A stretch of 56,600 bases of DNA, taken from positions 1 to 56,600 of the forward strand of contig CACOWD010000003.1 in assembly GCA_902630915.1 (NCBI GenBank). Reading direction: 5' to 3'. Within the stretch, counting starts at the first letter, position 1; every line of letters starts with the position of its first letter. Below the pieces are notes generated by a model. The model saw only the letters and a list, made by a program, of their open reading frames with translations, had not been told where the DNA came from and did not search any database. The translations under genes were made by a program, and so were the position numbers. Positions 9,916 to 20,140 of this stretch are shown one piece after another. The DNA is from an uncultured Pelagibacteraceae bacterium. GTDB lineage: Bacteria; Pseudomonadota; Alphaproteobacteria; Pelagibacterales; Pelagibacteraceae.

Positions 9916-11244
9916 ATGAACATTTACGCTTTATCATCGGGTAGAGGACCCTCTGGAATAGCTATTGTTAGAATATCAGGCAGTGAAACACTTAATATTT
10001 GCCAAAATTTGACTAAGTCAAAAAATCTAAAGTCGAACGAAGTTAATTTTTGTAAGTTTTATGACCCTAAAAACGATAATGTAATAGATCCGGAGGCTCT
10101 ATTATTGTGGTTTCCCGCGCCAAATAGTTATACTGGAGAAGATTTAGCAGAATTACAGATCCATGGAAGTAACGCAGTAATAAACGCATTATTGAGAGTT
10201 CTTTCTGAGCAAAAAAACTGCAGATTAGCAGAACCAGGTGAGTTCACTAAAATTGCATTTCAAAATAATAAAATTGACTTGTTAAAAGCAGAAAGTATAG
10301 GAGATCTAATCCATTCCGAGACAGAACTACAAAGACAACAAGCAGTTAAATTAGTTCAGGGTAACGCTTCGAATTATTATAATGATTTGCGGGAAAAAAT
10401 GATAAAATCACTTGCTTTTATAGAAGCCAAAATTGATTTTGCAGAAGAAGATCTCCCAGAAAAAGTATTAAGAGATGCTCACAAATCGATTAAAGAAATA
10501 CATTCAGAAATTATCAAAATTATTGAGGATAATAAAATTGGAGAAAAAATTAGAGACGGTTTTAGGGTTTCAATTACGGGAGAAGTCAATGCAGGTAAAT
10601 CATCATTATTAAATTTACTTTCAAAAAGAGAAGTAGCAATCGTTTCAGACGAAGCTGGTACGACTAGAGATGTTATAGAAACATATTTAAATTTAGATGG
10701 ATATCCTGTTCTTCTAGCCGACACTGCTGGTATTAGAGATACTAAGAATGAAGTAGAAAAAAAAGGAATATCATTAGCCCTTGGCAAATCAAAAGATGCA
10801 GACTTGAATATAGTTGTTATTGATAACTCGTCAAAAAAAATTAACAAAGAAATACAAAATATGATTAATAAAGATACTATAGTATTTTTAAATAAATCAG
10901 ATGTTTCTGCTAAACAAAATCATAAATTTCAAAGTGATACAATTTTTGCTTCAGTAAAAAATAATAAAAATATTGATAAATTAATAAATGTTATAAAAAC
11001 CAAGTTAAGTAAAAAATTCACATCTAAGAATAGTGCTCTAATTACCAGAGAAAGACATAGAGTTAAGCTTAACGATTGTTTAAAAGAAATTAATAAGTTC
11101 CTTAAAAAAGATCAAAACAAAGACCTCGAATTAGCCGCAGAAGACCTAAGAATGGCTACACGACATCTCGGTAGTATAGTTGGAAAGGTAGATGTTGAAG
11201 AAATACTTGGATCTATATTCAAAGATTTCTGTATTGGTAAATAA
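9916..11244 (+). CDS. mnmE: tRNA modification GTPase MnmE
   Basis: MnmE works with MnmG to install the (carboxymethyl)aminomethyl group at wobble uridine 34. The 442-residue protein has the N-terminal folate-binding domain, a helical domain split by the GTPase (G1 GEVNAGKSS at 222-230, G3 DTAGIRD at 269-275, G4 NKSD near 327), and the conserved C-terminal FCIGK with cysteine 440. G1 has valine where most MnmE proteins have proline. It is immediately upstream of its partner mnmG. Confidence 0.97.
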   Translation: MNIYALSSGRGPSGIAIVRISGSETLNICQNLTKSKNLKSNEVNFCKFYDPKNDNVIDPEALLLWFPAPNSYTGEDLAELQIHGSNAVINALLRVLSEQKNCRLAEPGEFTKIAFQNNKIDLLKAESIGDLIHSETELQRQQAVKLVQGNASNYYNDLREKMIKSLAFIEAKIDFAEEDLPEKVLRDAHKSIKEIHSEIIKIIEDNKIGEKIRDGFRVSITGEVNAGKSSLLNLLSKREVAIVSDEAGTTRDVIETYLNLDGYPVLLADTAGIRDTKNEVEKKGISLALGKSKDADLNIVVIDNSSKKINKEIQNMINKDTIVFLNKSDVSAKQNHKFQSDTIFASVKNNKNIDKLINVIKTKLSKKFTSKNSALITRERHRVKLNDCLKEINKFLKKDQNKDLELAAEDLRMATRHLGSIVGKVDVEEILGSIFKDFCIGK

Positions 11245-11286
11245 AAAACTTCTTGTATTATTAATTTAGACGTTTACATTCACAGC

Positions 11287-13155
11287 ATGACAAAACAAAG
11301 CTATGATGTAGTAGTTATAGGAGGAGGACATGCTGGATGTGAGGCAGCAGCAGCTTCCGCTAGAATGGGCGTAAATACTGCTCTTTTTACACATAAAATA
11401 GAGACTATAGGTGAGATGTCGTGCAATCCTGCAATTGGAGGCCTCGGAAAAGGGCATCTAGTTCGAGAAGTTGATGCCTTAGACGGTGTCATGGGCATTG
11501 TAGCTGATAAATCAGGAATTCAATTTAGGTTATTAAATAAAAGCCGTGGTCCAGCAGTACAAGGTCCAAGGACACAATCAGATAGAGCTCTTTACAAAGT
11601 GCATATGCAAAAAATTTTATTAAATTATGAAAATTTAGAAATCATTGCTGATCCAGTAATAAAATTTTTGTTTGAGAATAACAAGATCATAGGATTTGTT
11701 TGTCAAAGTGGAATAGAAGTTAGAACGAAAGAATTAATACTCACGACTGGAACTTTTTTGAATGGTTTAATACATATTGGTGAAACACAGATACCCGCCG
11801 GACGATACGACGAAAAATCATCCACTGGTTTAAGCGAACAATTAGCAAAATTTAAAATGCAAATTGGTAGGTTAAAAACCGGAACGCCTCCTAGATTAGA
11901 TGGTGATACAATTAATTATGATGATTTAGAAATGCAGCCTGCAGACGATGATCATTATTACTTTTCTTTCCTAACAAACAAGATTGACAATAAACAGATT
12001 AAATGTGGGATGACTTACACAAATAATGAGGTTCATAAAATCATAAGTAATAACATTTCTAGAAGCGCTATGTACTCAGGAAGCATCAAAGGAGTAGGTC
12101 CAAGATACTGCCCATCAATAGAGGATAAGATCGTTAAATTTAAAGAGAAGGAAAAACATCAAATATTTCTAGAACCTGAGGGATTAAAGGACAATACTAT
12201 TTACCCAAATGGTATATCTACCTCACTTCCAGAAGAGATTCAGCTTAAAATATTGGCTAAAATTAAGGGTTTGGAGCATGTTAAGATGAAAAGGGCTGGA
12301 TATGCAATAGAGTATGATTACGTGGATCCCAGAGAATTAAAAGCTACCTTGGAAACCAAAAAAATTAATTCTTTATTTCTTGCTGGTCAAATAAATGGAA
12401 CAACGGGCTATGAAGAAGCTGCAGCTCAAGGCTTGATAGCTGGGATCAACGCAGCATTGAAAATTAAAAATCAAGGAGAATTTATTTTAGATAGATCTAC
12501 TTCTTACATCGGTGTCATGATCGATGATCTTATTACAAAAGGAGTTACAGAGCCTTATAGAATGTTTACATCCAGAGCTGAATATAGATTAACTTTAAGA
12601 GCTGACAATGCAGATCAGAGATTAACTGAATTAGGTATAAATATTAATTTAATATCACTTGAGCGTAAGAAAATATTTTATGAGAAGAAAAAAAATATCT
12701 TGGCCCTCAATAAAATTTTACAAACAAACTATTTAACGCCTAACGAAGCGAAGAAATATGATATTAAAATTGCTATGGATGGTGTTAAAAGGTCATGTCT
12801 TGAAATAATGGGTCAGAGAAAAGTAAATATGGCAAAAATAAGGCAAATATTTAAGGACATCCCTAGTTTTTCTAGCTCTATAGAAAATCAGGTTGTAACA
12901 GATGCTCACTATATGGGCTATCTAGAAAGACAGGATAGAGACATTGTCTCTTTCAAGAAAGATGAGGCCATTGTTATACCTGATGAGCTAGATTATGAAA
13001 AACTGAGTGGTTTGTCTAACGAGATTAAGAGCAAACTTCTTCTTGTAAAGCCTAAAACACTAGGACAAGCCATTCGAATAGATGGTGTAACACCTGCAGC
13101 TATAATTATTCTTCTTTCACACATCAAAAAACTTAGATATAAAGCTACTGCTTAA
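11287..13155 (+). CDS. mnmG: tRNA uridine-5-carboxymethylaminomethyl modification enzyme MnmG (GidA)
   Basis: MnmG is the FAD-binding partner of MnmE in wobble-uridine modification. The FAD motif [12 protein letters not shown] is at residues 10-21, and [27 protein letters not shown] and [13 protein letters not shown] are hallmark stretches. The 622-residue length is normal. Its stop codon overlaps the rsmG ATG (TAATG), as in many bacteria where mnmE-mnmG-rsmG-parA-parB are neighbours. Confidence 0.97.
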   Translation: MTKQSYDVVVIGGGHAGCEAAAASARMGVNTALFTHKIETIGEMSCNPAIGGLGKGHLVREVDALDGVMGIVADKSGIQFRLLNKSRGPAVQGPRTQSDRALYKVHMQKILLNYENLEIIADPVIKFLFENNKIIGFVCQSGIEVRTKELILTTGTFLNGLIHIGETQIPAGRYDEKSSTGLSEQLAKFKMQIGRLKTGTPPRLDGDTINYDDLEMQPADDDHYYFSFLTNKIDNKQIKCGMTYTNNEVHKIISNNISRSAMYSGSIKGVGPRYCPSIEDKIVKFKEKEKHQIFLEPEGLKDNTIYPNGISTSLPEEIQLKILAKIKGLEHVKMKRAGYAIEYDYVDPRELKATLETKKINSLFLAGQINGTTGYEEAAAQGLIAGINAALKIKNQGEFILDRSTSYIGVMIDDLITKGVTEPYRMFTSRAEYRLTLRADNADQRLTELGININLISLERKKIFYEKKKNILALNKILQTNYLTPNEAKKYDIKIAMDGVKRSCLEIMGQRKVNMAKIRQIFKDIPSFSSSIENQVVTDAHYMGYLERQDRDIVSFKKDEAIVIPDELDYEKLSGLSNEIKSKLLLVKPKTLGQAIRIDGVTPAAIIILLSHIKKLRYKATA

Positions 13156-13766
13156 TGCAGCTGGCTACAGTTATAAATATTCTCAAAAAAGACCTTAAAT
13201 TTTCTGATGAATCTGTTGAAAAGTTAAAAAAGTATACAGAATTGGTTTTAAGTGAAAATAAAAATCATAATTTAATTTCAAAAAGTACAGAAGGCTTAAT
13301 TTGGAGCAGGCATGTGCTTGACTCGGCTCAAGTGGTTAAATTTATCAATTATAAGTTTAATTCTTTAGCCGACTTAGGTTCAGGAGCAGGTTTTCCTGGC
13401 CTAGTGATAGAAATATTCAATAAAAATAAGGATTTTCACGTGAAATTATATGAAAAATCTCCTGTTAAAAGGCTATTTCTTAACAAAGTGATTTCTGAGC
13501 TGAACCTAAATGCTCAAGTTTTTGGAGATATAAGAGACGAAGTTATCGAAGCTGATATAGTTGTGTGTAGAGCCTTTAAAAAATTGGATCAAATAATACA
13601 AGTTTCACGTGAAATCGCCAAAAAGCCACATAAACTAATAATTTTAAAAGGTCAAAATGCACAGGAAGAGTTAAATATCGCTTTTAAATCAAAAAAATAT
13701 TCTTATAAATTAGAAAATAGTATTACAAATAAGAAATCAAAAATAATTTTGATGGAAATTAGGTAA
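13155..13766 (+). CDS. rsmG: 16S rRNA (guanine527-N7)-methyltransferase RsmG (GidB)
   Basis: RsmG methylates N7 of G527 in 16S rRNA using SAM. The 203-residue protein shows NLISKSTEG near the N-terminus and the SAM-binding motif LADLGSGAGFPG near 74-85. It is translationally coupled to mnmG and lies two bases before parA. The coding sequence contains two ParB-binding-site-like palindromes, listed separately. Confidence 0.94.
   Translation: MQLATVINILKKDLKFSDESVEKLKKYTELVLSENKNHNLISKSTEGLIWSRHVLDSAQVVKFINYKFNSLADLGSGAGFPGLVIEIFNKNKDFHVKLYEKSPVKRLFLNKVISELNLNAQVFGDIRDEVIEADIVVCRAFKKLDQIIQVSREIAKKPHKLIILKGQNAQEELNIAFKSKKYSYKLENSITNKKSKIILMEIR
13432..13447. promoter_or_regulatory. parS-like site 1 (ParB-binding palindrome)
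   Basis: ATTTTCACGTGAAATT contains the perfect 12-base palindrome TTTCACGTGAAA at 13434-13445, the core of the widely conserved chromosomal parS (TGTTTCACGTGAAACA). It differs from consensus at the two outer positions on each side. It lies inside rsmG, about 330 bases upstream of parA. Confidence 0.65.
13601..13616. promoter_or_regulatory. parS-like site 2 (ParB-binding palindrome)
   Basis: AGTTTCACGTGAAATC matches 13 of the 16 parS consensus positions, with the TTTCACGTGAAA core at 13603-13614. It lies inside rsmG about 155 bases upstream of parA and is spaced 169 bases from the first site, core to core. Confidence 0.78.
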
Positions 13767-13768
13767 AA

Positions 13769-14566
13769 ATGAAGAAACCAATAACACTAGCAGTAATCAA
13801 CCAAAAGGGTGGAGTAGGAAAAACAACAACAGTTATAAATTTAGCAGCATCACTGTCCATTATGGGTCAAAATAATTTAGTGGTAGATTTAGATCCCCAG
13901 GGGAATGCTACAACAGGACTTGGTAAGAGTAACAGCGATGAGGAAAAAAATATTTATAATCTTTTAATAAATAAAATTAATTTAAAAGATATAATTCAAA
14001 AAACAGAAATCAAAAATTTAGATTTAATTAAATCTCATGTAAATTTATCTGGGCTAGAAGTTGAAACAGCTAATGATTCTAATAGGGCTTTTGTATTTAA
14101 AGAAATTCTCTCAGCGGAAAAAAGCGGATTACTAAGTAAGTATGATAATATATTTATCGATTGCCCACCTTCCTTAAGTCTTTTAACAATAATGGCTTTA
14201 GTAGCTTCAGACGAATTGTTAGTGCCTCTGCAAACAGAATTCTTTGCATTGGAGGGTATTACTCAATTAGTAAAAACGATCGATAGGATAAAAGAAAACT
14301 TAAATCCAAATTTAAAAATAAGAGGAATACTTTTAACAATGTTTGATAAAAGAAATAAGTTATCTGGAGAAGTAGATAAAGAGGCGAGAAATTACTTTAA
14401 AGAAAAAGTTTATCAAACAGTTATTCAAAGAAACGTTAGGTTATCTGAAGCCCCGTCCCATGGATTGCCTTGTGTTATTTACGATAAAAATTGTGTTGGG
14501 AGTAAATCGTATTTTAAATTAGCAGAGGAATTTATAAAGAACAACAATATAGAAAGCGCTGCATGA
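13769..14566 (+). CDS. parA: Chromosome partitioning ATPase ParA
   Basis: ParA is the deviant Walker ATPase that positions ParB-parS complexes along the nucleoid. The deviant Walker A motif KGGVGKTT is at residues 13-20, FIDCPPSLS forms Walker B, and the protein has the standard 265 residues. It overlaps parB by four bases (ATGA). Two parS-like palindromes lie just upstream inside rsmG. Confidence 0.96.
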   Translation: MKKPITLAVINQKGGVGKTTTVINLAASLSIMGQNNLVVDLDPQGNATTGLGKSNSDEEKNIYNLLINKINLKDIIQKTEIKNLDLIKSHVNLSGLEVETANDSNRAFVFKEILSAEKSGLLSKYDNIFIDCPPSLSLLTIMALVASDELLVPLQTEFFALEGITQLVKTIDRIKENLNPNLKIRGILLTMFDKRNKLSGEVDKEARNYFKEKVYQTVIQRNVRLSEAPSHGLPCVIYDKNCVGSKSYFKLAEEFIKNNNIESAA

Positions 14567-15414
14567 GTTCTGGCAAGAAGAAAGGTTTGGGTAGAGGTTT
14601 ATCTGCTCTGTTTGGTGATAGTAAACCAAATGATAAACCCAAGGAAATTAATGTAAACAAAGTGTTAATAGCCGAATTAAGTAGAAATAAGTTTCAGCCT
14701 AGACAAAATTTTAGTGAGGAAAAACTTGAAGAATTAGCAAATTCAATTAAAAAGAATGGTATAATTCAACCAATAGCTGTTCGTCATAGCAAATCAGGTT
14801 TAAGCAAATATGAGATAATTGCTGGTGAAAGAAGATGGTTAGCTGCACAAAAAGCAGGCCTTCATGAAATACCCGTTACAATTTTGGATTTAAGCGATGT
14901 AGAGTCACTTGAAGTAGCAATAGTAGAAAATATTCAAAGAGATGATCTTAATCCCATAGAAGAGGCAAAAGGATATAAAAGGTTAAACGAGGAGTTTAGC
15001 TACGACCATGAGAGCATCTCTAAATTAATGTCTAAAAGCAGAAGTCATATAAGTAATACATTAAGATTATTAACATTACCAAAAGATGTAATAGCTATGT
15101 TAGAAGAAGGAACTTTGTCATCAGGACAGGCTCGACCGCTTATTGGAATATCTAATGCTTCTTCTATAGCAGAGGAAATTGTTGCCAAAAATTATAGTGC
15201 TCGTAAAGTTGAGTATTTAACTCGTACCCAAAAAGGAAACAAAAAAGGAAAATCACTGGATGCTAATATTATAAGAACACAAGAAAGAATTGAGAGAATT
15301 TTAGGACTGAAAGTTAATATTCTGAATAAAAAGGATAATTCAGGAAAAATTACAATTGAGTATAAGGATCTTGATCAGTTTGAATTAATTCAAAATCTTC
15401 TTACGAAGCATTAG
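14563..15414 (+). CDS. parB: Chromosome partitioning protein ParB
   Basis: ParB is a CTP-dependent DNA clamp that loads at parS and spreads. The N-terminal KKGLGRGLSALFG segment is the region that stimulates ParA. The CTP-binding box GERRW is near 88-92, ENIQRDDLNPIEEA near 127-140, the helix-turn-helix follows (SKLMSKSRSHISN), and a C-terminal dimerisation domain ends at 283. It converges on holA with a 14-base overlap. Confidence 0.96.
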   Translation: MSSGKKKGLGRGLSALFGDSKPNDKPKEINVNKVLIAELSRNKFQPRQNFSEEKLEELANSIKKNGIIQPIAVRHSKSGLSKYEIIAGERRWLAAQKAGLHEIPVTILDLSDVESLEVAIVENIQRDDLNPIEEAKGYKRLNEEFSYDHESISKLMSKSRSHISNTLRLLTLPKDVIAMLEEGTLSSGQARPLIGISNASSIAEEIVAKNYSARKVEYLTRTQKGNKKGKSLDANIIRTQERIERILGLKVNILNKKDNSGKITIEYKDLDQFELIQNLLTKH

Positions 15415-16399
15415 ATAATTCATAAATATCGATAAGAATTTTTTTAAATAAAATAGTTTTATTAACTACCGAATTATTTTTTATTTTTAATTCTAAATCA
15501 AAGGTTTTTTTTAAAATTTGACTAATTTTCTTCGAATCTAACTTATTAGCTTGAACTATGAAATTTTGTTTATCTTTCCAAAAAATTGGCGGTTTAAGTT
15601 TGTCTAATGCTAAAGATGCGTCAAGTTTTGTTTCTTCCATTTTTCTTCTCAACTCTAATATTTTTTTTAATCTTTGGTTTATAAGTGAAATGTAATAAAT
15701 ATTCTTTTCGTTGTCAAAATAAGTCTCACTCAAGAGTTTGTTTATCATTCGCCCATTACCCATTAAGACTTGGTCTTTTAAATCATTGAAATCATCTACG
15801 CTTTTTAAGTTGAGAAGATTTTCTAATTGGTTTGTATCAATTTTTTTATTGGTGAAATATGTTTTAATTTTTTCAAGTTCATTATAGAGTTTTTGTCTAT
15901 CACAATTGCAATTATCTGATATTAAATTTATATTTATTCCGTTTAATCCATCAAAATCTTTTAGTTCATTAGTAATAAGTTTTCTTATAGTTATTTCATT
16001 ATCAGGATAACAAGCTGTAATTCCAAATTTTTGCGATTTCTCAAAGTAATTCCTAAGTTTTGATTTTTTATCTAGGATTTCTGAAAATAAATATATTTTG
16101 TTATCTGTTGGGATTTGATCAATTTCTTCAAGTATGTCTAATATCTTATCGCTCACACCATTAATTAAAAAAATTTTAGTTTTTTCGAACAAAGAAATAT
16201 TATTAAATTCGTTAATAAAATTTTTTTTATTTTTAAGAATTTCATCTTGAAAATAAATTATTTTCTCGAATTTTTTAAAATTCTTTTTTATTTTTTCCTT
16301 AAAATGTTTTTTAAGTCCTAAATTTTCACCGTAAAATAAAAAGATTTTATGTGAAAAAACTTCATCATTGTTTTCAATTATGTAGCTTTTAAATATCAT
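15401..16399 (-). CDS. holA: DNA polymerase III delta subunit
   Basis: HolA opens the sliding clamp within the clamp loader. The 332-residue protein starts with FLFYGENLGLKKHF, the usual delta opening, and has the three-domain AAA+-like layout without a functional P-loop and with a helical collar domain at the C-terminus (LALDKLKPPIFWK region). Overall similarity is low, as expected for delta. The leuS-lptE-holA order is conserved and supports it. Its start overlaps lptE by 11 bases. Confidence 0.86.
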   Translation of the reverse strand: MIFKSYIIENNDEVFSHKIFLFYGENLGLKKHFKEKIKKNFKKFEKIIYFQDEILKNKKNFINEFNNISLFEKTKIFLINGVSDKILDILEEIDQIPTDNKIYLFSEILDKKSKLRNYFEKSQKFGITACYPDNEITIRKLITNELKDFDGLNGININLISDNCNCDRQKLYNELEKIKTYFTNKKIDTNQLENLLNLKSVDDFNDLKDQVLMGNGRMINKLLSETYFDNEKNIYYISLINQRLKKILELRRKMEETKLDASLALDKLKPPIFWKDKQNFIVQANKLDSKKISQILKKTFDLELKIKNNSVVNKTILFKKILIDIYELSNAS

Positions 16400-16874
16400 T
16401 AAGTCTAAAAATTAAATTGTCATTTATTTCTTCTGCGATTTTTTCAGATAGTGTTTCGATTAATTTTCTCTCATTGGTTAAAGTTTGTGAAAATTGGCTT
16501 GCTACGTCATAGCTACCTGATACTTGAATTTTGAATTCATTCTTTTTAGAATTGCTTATTTCGTTAAATTTTACAGTTACTTCGATTTTCAAGTCATATT
16601 TAGTAACTTCATTTTTAATATTCTTTTCTTTTACGTTTTTAATTTTTTTGGAATTTATATCGATATTTATTAACTTTTTATTACTATTACTTGAATTAAA
16701 TAAAAGTTTGTTTTTTATTTTAAAATTAATTCTTTTTTCTCCTGAAGTTGTTAATTTAGCGATATCGTAATTGAGATTTGTTCTATCCAAAACTTTAAAT
16801 CCGCAGTTTGTTATTGGTATAAAAAAAATAAATAACAAAGAACAAACTATCAAATTTTTCATCTTTTTAATCAT
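16389..16874 (-). CDS. lptE: LPS-assembly lipoprotein LptE-like
   Basis: LptE plugs the LptD barrel that inserts LPS in the outer membrane. The protein has a lipoprotein signal peptide with the lipidated cysteine at residue 24 in [13 protein letters not shown] right after the lipobox is typical of LptE. The rest (161 residues in total) is beta-rich and ends with a conserved helix ([17 protein letters not shown]). It sits between leuS and holA, the usual LptE position, with overlaps on both sides. The context is as important as the sequence for this call. Confidence 0.8.
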   Translation of the reverse strand: MIKKMKNLIVCSLLFIFFIPITNCGFKVLDRTNLNYDIAKLTTSGEKRINFKIKNKLLFNSSNSNKKLINIDINSKKIKNVKEKNIKNEVTKYDLKIEVTVKFNEISNSKKNEFKIQVSGSYDVASQFSQTLTNERKLIETLSEKIAEEINDNLIFRLNDI

Positions 16875-19389
16875 TATTTTGAATTATATAATTTATAATT
16901 TTATTTTGAACAAAAATAGTTTTTGTAATTTTTTTATTTTCTATATATTTTTTGGCTTTAGATTCTTTTACAACCACATCATTTAAATCCTTTTCATTAA
17001 GATTTTTTCTTACATTAATAACATCTCTAGTTTTTCCATTTATTTGAATTGCTAATTTAATTTTTTCATCTTGATTATCAGTGGCAATCTTTGGCCATTT
17101 ATTGAAAGACTTACATTTAAAAAGTTCAAGGCACTCATGGGCTAAATGTGGTGTAAATGGAATCATTACTTGCATAATTTTAATAATATTCTCTTTCATA
17201 ATTTTTTTACTTACCTCTTTATCTAAAAAAGTTTTAAACAATTTATAAATTTCATAAAAATGTGCAATAGTGACGTTAAATCTAAAATTGTTTATAGAAT
17301 TGTCTATTTTACTTAAGTAACTATTTATCTCTGCAATAAATTTTTTATTTGAGCCCTCATTATTTTTTTTATTATCCATTTTTGAAATCTGAACGTTTAA
17401 ATTCCATATTTTTTGTAAAAATTTGTTAGCTGATGAGACACCAGTATCTGACCATTGTATATCTTTTTCAGGTGGACTATCTGACAAAATAAACCATCTG
17501 ACCGAGTCCGCACCATAATGATTTATCATTGTTTCTGGGTCGATTGTATTTTTTTTAGATTTAGACATACTTTCAGGTGGACCCACAATAACTTTACTTT
17601 TATCTATTTTTTTTACAAAATTATTTTTGTCAATCTTTTCTACTTCATCTGGATAAAGCCAGTTTCCTTTCATATCCTTATAAGACTCATGGCAAACCAT
17701 CCCTTGAGTAAATAAATTCTTAAATGGCTCGTTAAATTTTAAATTCTTATTTGATGTAGCTAAACCTTTTGTAAAAAATCTCGAATAAAGAAGATGTAAA
17801 ATAGCATGTTCTATCCCCCCAATATATTGATCAACAGGCATCCAATAATTAATTTGTTTTTCATCAAAAGGAGAGGATTTATGATTTGGTGAACAAAATC
17901 TTAAAAAATACCATGAAGAATCAACAAAAGTATCTAATGTATCTGTTTCTCTAATTGCCTTTTTTCCAGTAGATTTTTGAATTGTTTTTTTCCAATCAGA
18001 ATGCTTTTCCAACGGATTACCCTGAATATTCAAATCAATTTTCTCTGGAAGCTCTATTGGCAATTCGCTTTTTTCTACCGGAACAACTGTGCCGTCTTCT
18101 AGATATATCATTGGAATTGGACATCCCCAGTATCTCTGCCTGGAAATTCCCCAGTCTTTAAGTCTATACAGAACTTTTTTTTGACCAATGTTTTTCTTCT
18201 GAATCTCATCAATAATTTTAATTTTTGCATCATTAATGTTTAGATCATTTAAAAATTCAGAATTAATAATTTTTCCATCTCCTGTATATGCTTCTTTTAG
18301 ATTATGATTATCTTTTTTATCATCAACAACTTTAATAATTTCAAGTCCATATTTTTTTGCAAAATCAAAATCCCTTTGATCATGAGCAGGACATCCAAAT
18401 ATAGCCCCACTTCCGTAATCCATAAGTACAAAATTTGCAAAATAAACCGGGATTTTTTTGTTATGAATAAAAGGATGTTTGACGAACAATTTTGAGTTAA
18501 ATCCAAGCTTTTCTGCATTCGCTAAAGCTTCTTCTGTGGTACCGGTTTTGTTACAATCTAGCTTGAATTTTTTAAATTCGCTATCATTTTTAAATTTTTC
18601 ACTCAAAGGATGATCTACTGATAAAGCGATAAAGCTTGCTCCAAAAATTGTATCTGGTCTTGTCGTAAATACTTTAATCTTCTTATCAGAATTATCGATT
18701 GTGAAGAAAATTTCACATCCAAAGGACTTTCCAATCCAATTTTTTTGCATTAATTTAACTTTTTCAGGCCATCCTTTAAGTTCTTCCAAGTCATCTAACA
18801 ATTTATCTGAAAATTTTGTAATATTAAAAAACCATTGAGATAATTTTTTTCTTTCTACTACAGCATTAGAACGCCATCCTTTACCGTTAATCACCTGTTC
18901 GTTAGCAAGAACTGTTTTTTCAACTGGGTCCCAATTTACATAAGTTTCCTTTCTAGAGACTAAACCGTTATTGTAAAAATCTAAAAATAATTCTTGCTGA
19001 TGTTTGTAATAATTTTTATCGCAGGTCGAAATTTCTAAACCCCAATCGATTGAAAGACCTAGAAGTTGGAGCTGTCTTTTCATTGTAGAGATATTTTTTT
19101 TTGTCCAATCCTTTGGATGTAGATTATTCGCTTTTGACGCATTTTCCGCAGGTAATCCAAAAGCATCCCATCCCATTGGATGTAGTACGTTAAAGCCATT
19201 AAGATATTTATATCTAGCAATTACGTCACCAATTGTGTAATTTCTTACGTGACCCATATGTATTTTACCCGAGGGGTATGGGAACATCTCTAAACAATAA
19301 AATTTTTTAGCATTTACTCGTTTTAAATTTTTTCCTGAAAAAGTTTTTTGCCACTTTTTCTCAATGACCTTAAAATTAAATCTTTCCAT
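16867..19389 (-). CDS. leuS: Leucyl-tRNA synthetase
   Basis: The 840-residue class I synthetase has the HIGH-type motif HMGH at residues 44-47, the KMSKS motif as SMSKSKKN near 608, the inserted CP1 editing domain, and [15 protein letters not shown] between them. Length and order of parts are normal. It starts five bases after the DUF3576 lipoprotein gene and overlaps lptE by eight bases, forming one operon. Confidence 0.97.
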   Translation of the reverse strand: MERFNFKVIEKKWQKTFSGKNLKRVNAKKFYCLEMFPYPSGKIHMGHVRNYTIGDVIARYKYLNGFNVLHPMGWDAFGLPAENASKANNLHPKDWTKKNISTMKRQLQLLGLSIDWGLEISTCDKNYYKHQQELFLDFYNNGLVSRKETYVNWDPVEKTVLANEQVINGKGWRSNAVVERKKLSQWFFNITKFSDKLLDDLEELKGWPEKVKLMQKNWIGKSFGCEIFFTIDNSDKKIKVFTTRPDTIFGASFIALSVDHPLSEKFKNDSEFKKFKLDCNKTGTTEEALANAEKLGFNSKLFVKHPFIHNKKIPVYFANFVLMDYGSGAIFGCPAHDQRDFDFAKKYGLEIIKVVDDKKDNHNLKEAYTGDGKIINSEFLNDLNINDAKIKIIDEIQKKNIGQKKVLYRLKDWGISRQRYWGCPIPMIYLEDGTVVPVEKSELPIELPEKIDLNIQGNPLEKHSDWKKTIQKSTGKKAIRETDTLDTFVDSSWYFLRFCSPNHKSSPFDEKQINYWMPVDQYIGGIEHAILHLLYSRFFTKGLATSNKNLKFNEPFKNLFTQGMVCHESYKDMKGNWLYPDEVEKIDKNNFVKKIDKSKVIVGPPESMSKSKKNTIDPETMINHYGADSVRWFILSDSPPEKDIQWSDTGVSSANKFLQKIWNLNVQISKMDNKKNNEGSNKKFIAEINSYLSKIDNSINNFRFNVTIAHFYEIYKLFKTFLDKEVSKKIMKENIIKIMQVMIPFTPHLAHECLELFKCKSFNKWPKIATDNQDEKIKLAIQINGKTRDVINVRKNLNEKDLNDVVVKESKAKKYIENKKITKTIFVQNKIINYIIQNND

Positions 19390-19394
19390 TGACT

Positions 19395-19910
19395 TTATTT
19401 TTTTTCTTTACTAGCTTTTTCAAACAAAGCTGCTTTCCTTAAAATCGTTGAACGTAACTCATCTTTAATTACGTTGCTTGAAATTAAATTCACTGAACAA
19501 TTTAGATCTTGAGAACATGTTTTTTTATGAACTATAATTTTTAAACTATCACTTCTTATTTCGTTCGATAAAAATCTAATTGTAATTTTGATCGACTCTT
19601 TATTATTGTTATTTTCCGAGTACCAGTCAGTAATAATCACACCACCAGAGTAATCTACAGTTATCAAAGGTAGAAAATCTAATGTTTCTAATGAAGCTCT
19701 CCACATTGGATTAGAGGAACTAAATTCATAGTTTGTGGAACCTCTATTTTGCATAATACTTTTTAATGAGGCACCTCTTCCTTCCTCTATATTCTTCCTT
19801 CTTTTGTCCTCGGCACTAATCGGTCGATTGGGATCAAGTTTTGAATTTTTATTGCAAGCAGTTATTAAAATTAAAACTGAGAAAATTAGAATTTTAAATA
19901 ATTTAGTCAT
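19395..19910 (-). CDS. DUF3576-type lipoprotein
   Basis: The protein has a lipoprotein signal peptide with lipobox ITAC (cysteine at about residue 19) and the conserved body [17 protein letters not shown] followed by [12 protein letters not shown], which matches the alphaproteobacterial DUF3576 family found upstream of leuS. I chose the ATG at 19908-19910 over the TTG directly before it, giving 171 residues. It is probably an outer-membrane lipoprotein. Its function is unknown; the fixed position by leuS-lptE hints at envelope assembly, but that is inference. Confidence 0.8.
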   Translation of the reverse strand: MTKLFKILIFSVLILITACNKNSKLDPNRPISAEDKRRKNIEEGRGASLKSIMQNRGSTNYEFSSSNPMWRASLETLDFLPLITVDYSGGVIITDWYSENNNNKESIKITIRFLSNEIRSDSLKIIVHKKTCSQDLNCSVNLISSNVIKDELRSTILRKAALFEKASKEKK

Positions 19911-20087
19911 CAATATATATTTTGAATATTATTTGATTTATTTCACTTGAAATTGTTTACGCACTTAGTGTTTATAGCGTTAATCTTCCTTTAAAACCAT
20001 CAAAACTAGAAAATTAGTGATATATATGCAACACATTCAGATATTATTCAATATCTAAACCAAAAATGATGAAAAAACGGTCAGTTA

Positions 20088-20120
20088 TTGTAATTTTTCA
20101 GCAATTTGTAATTACAAATT
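20088..20120. promoter_or_regulatory. Porin leader: direct repeat and 18-bp perfect palindrome
   Basis: AATTTGTAATTACAAATT at 20103-20120 is a perfect 18-base palindrome ending 20 bases before the porin ATG. The octamer TTGTAATT occurs in it (20106-20113) and again 18 bases upstream (20088-20095). This may be an operator or an mRNA hairpin next to the ribosome-binding site AAGGAA (20131-20136). The remaining upstream sequence from 19911 shows no convincing single promoter. Confidence 0.5.
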
Positions 20121-20140
20121 AAAACTAACAAAGGAAATAT

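Noticed and set aside
10479..10847. A 122-codon minus-strand frame inside mnmE
   Set aside because: Antisense to the GTPase domain; hydrophobic shadow with no independent support.
19911..20087. A defined promoter for the porin
   Set aside because: Several partial boxes (TTGAAA at 19947, TATAGC at 19973, TATATA near 20022) exist but none has an acceptable spacing, so no promoter is called.
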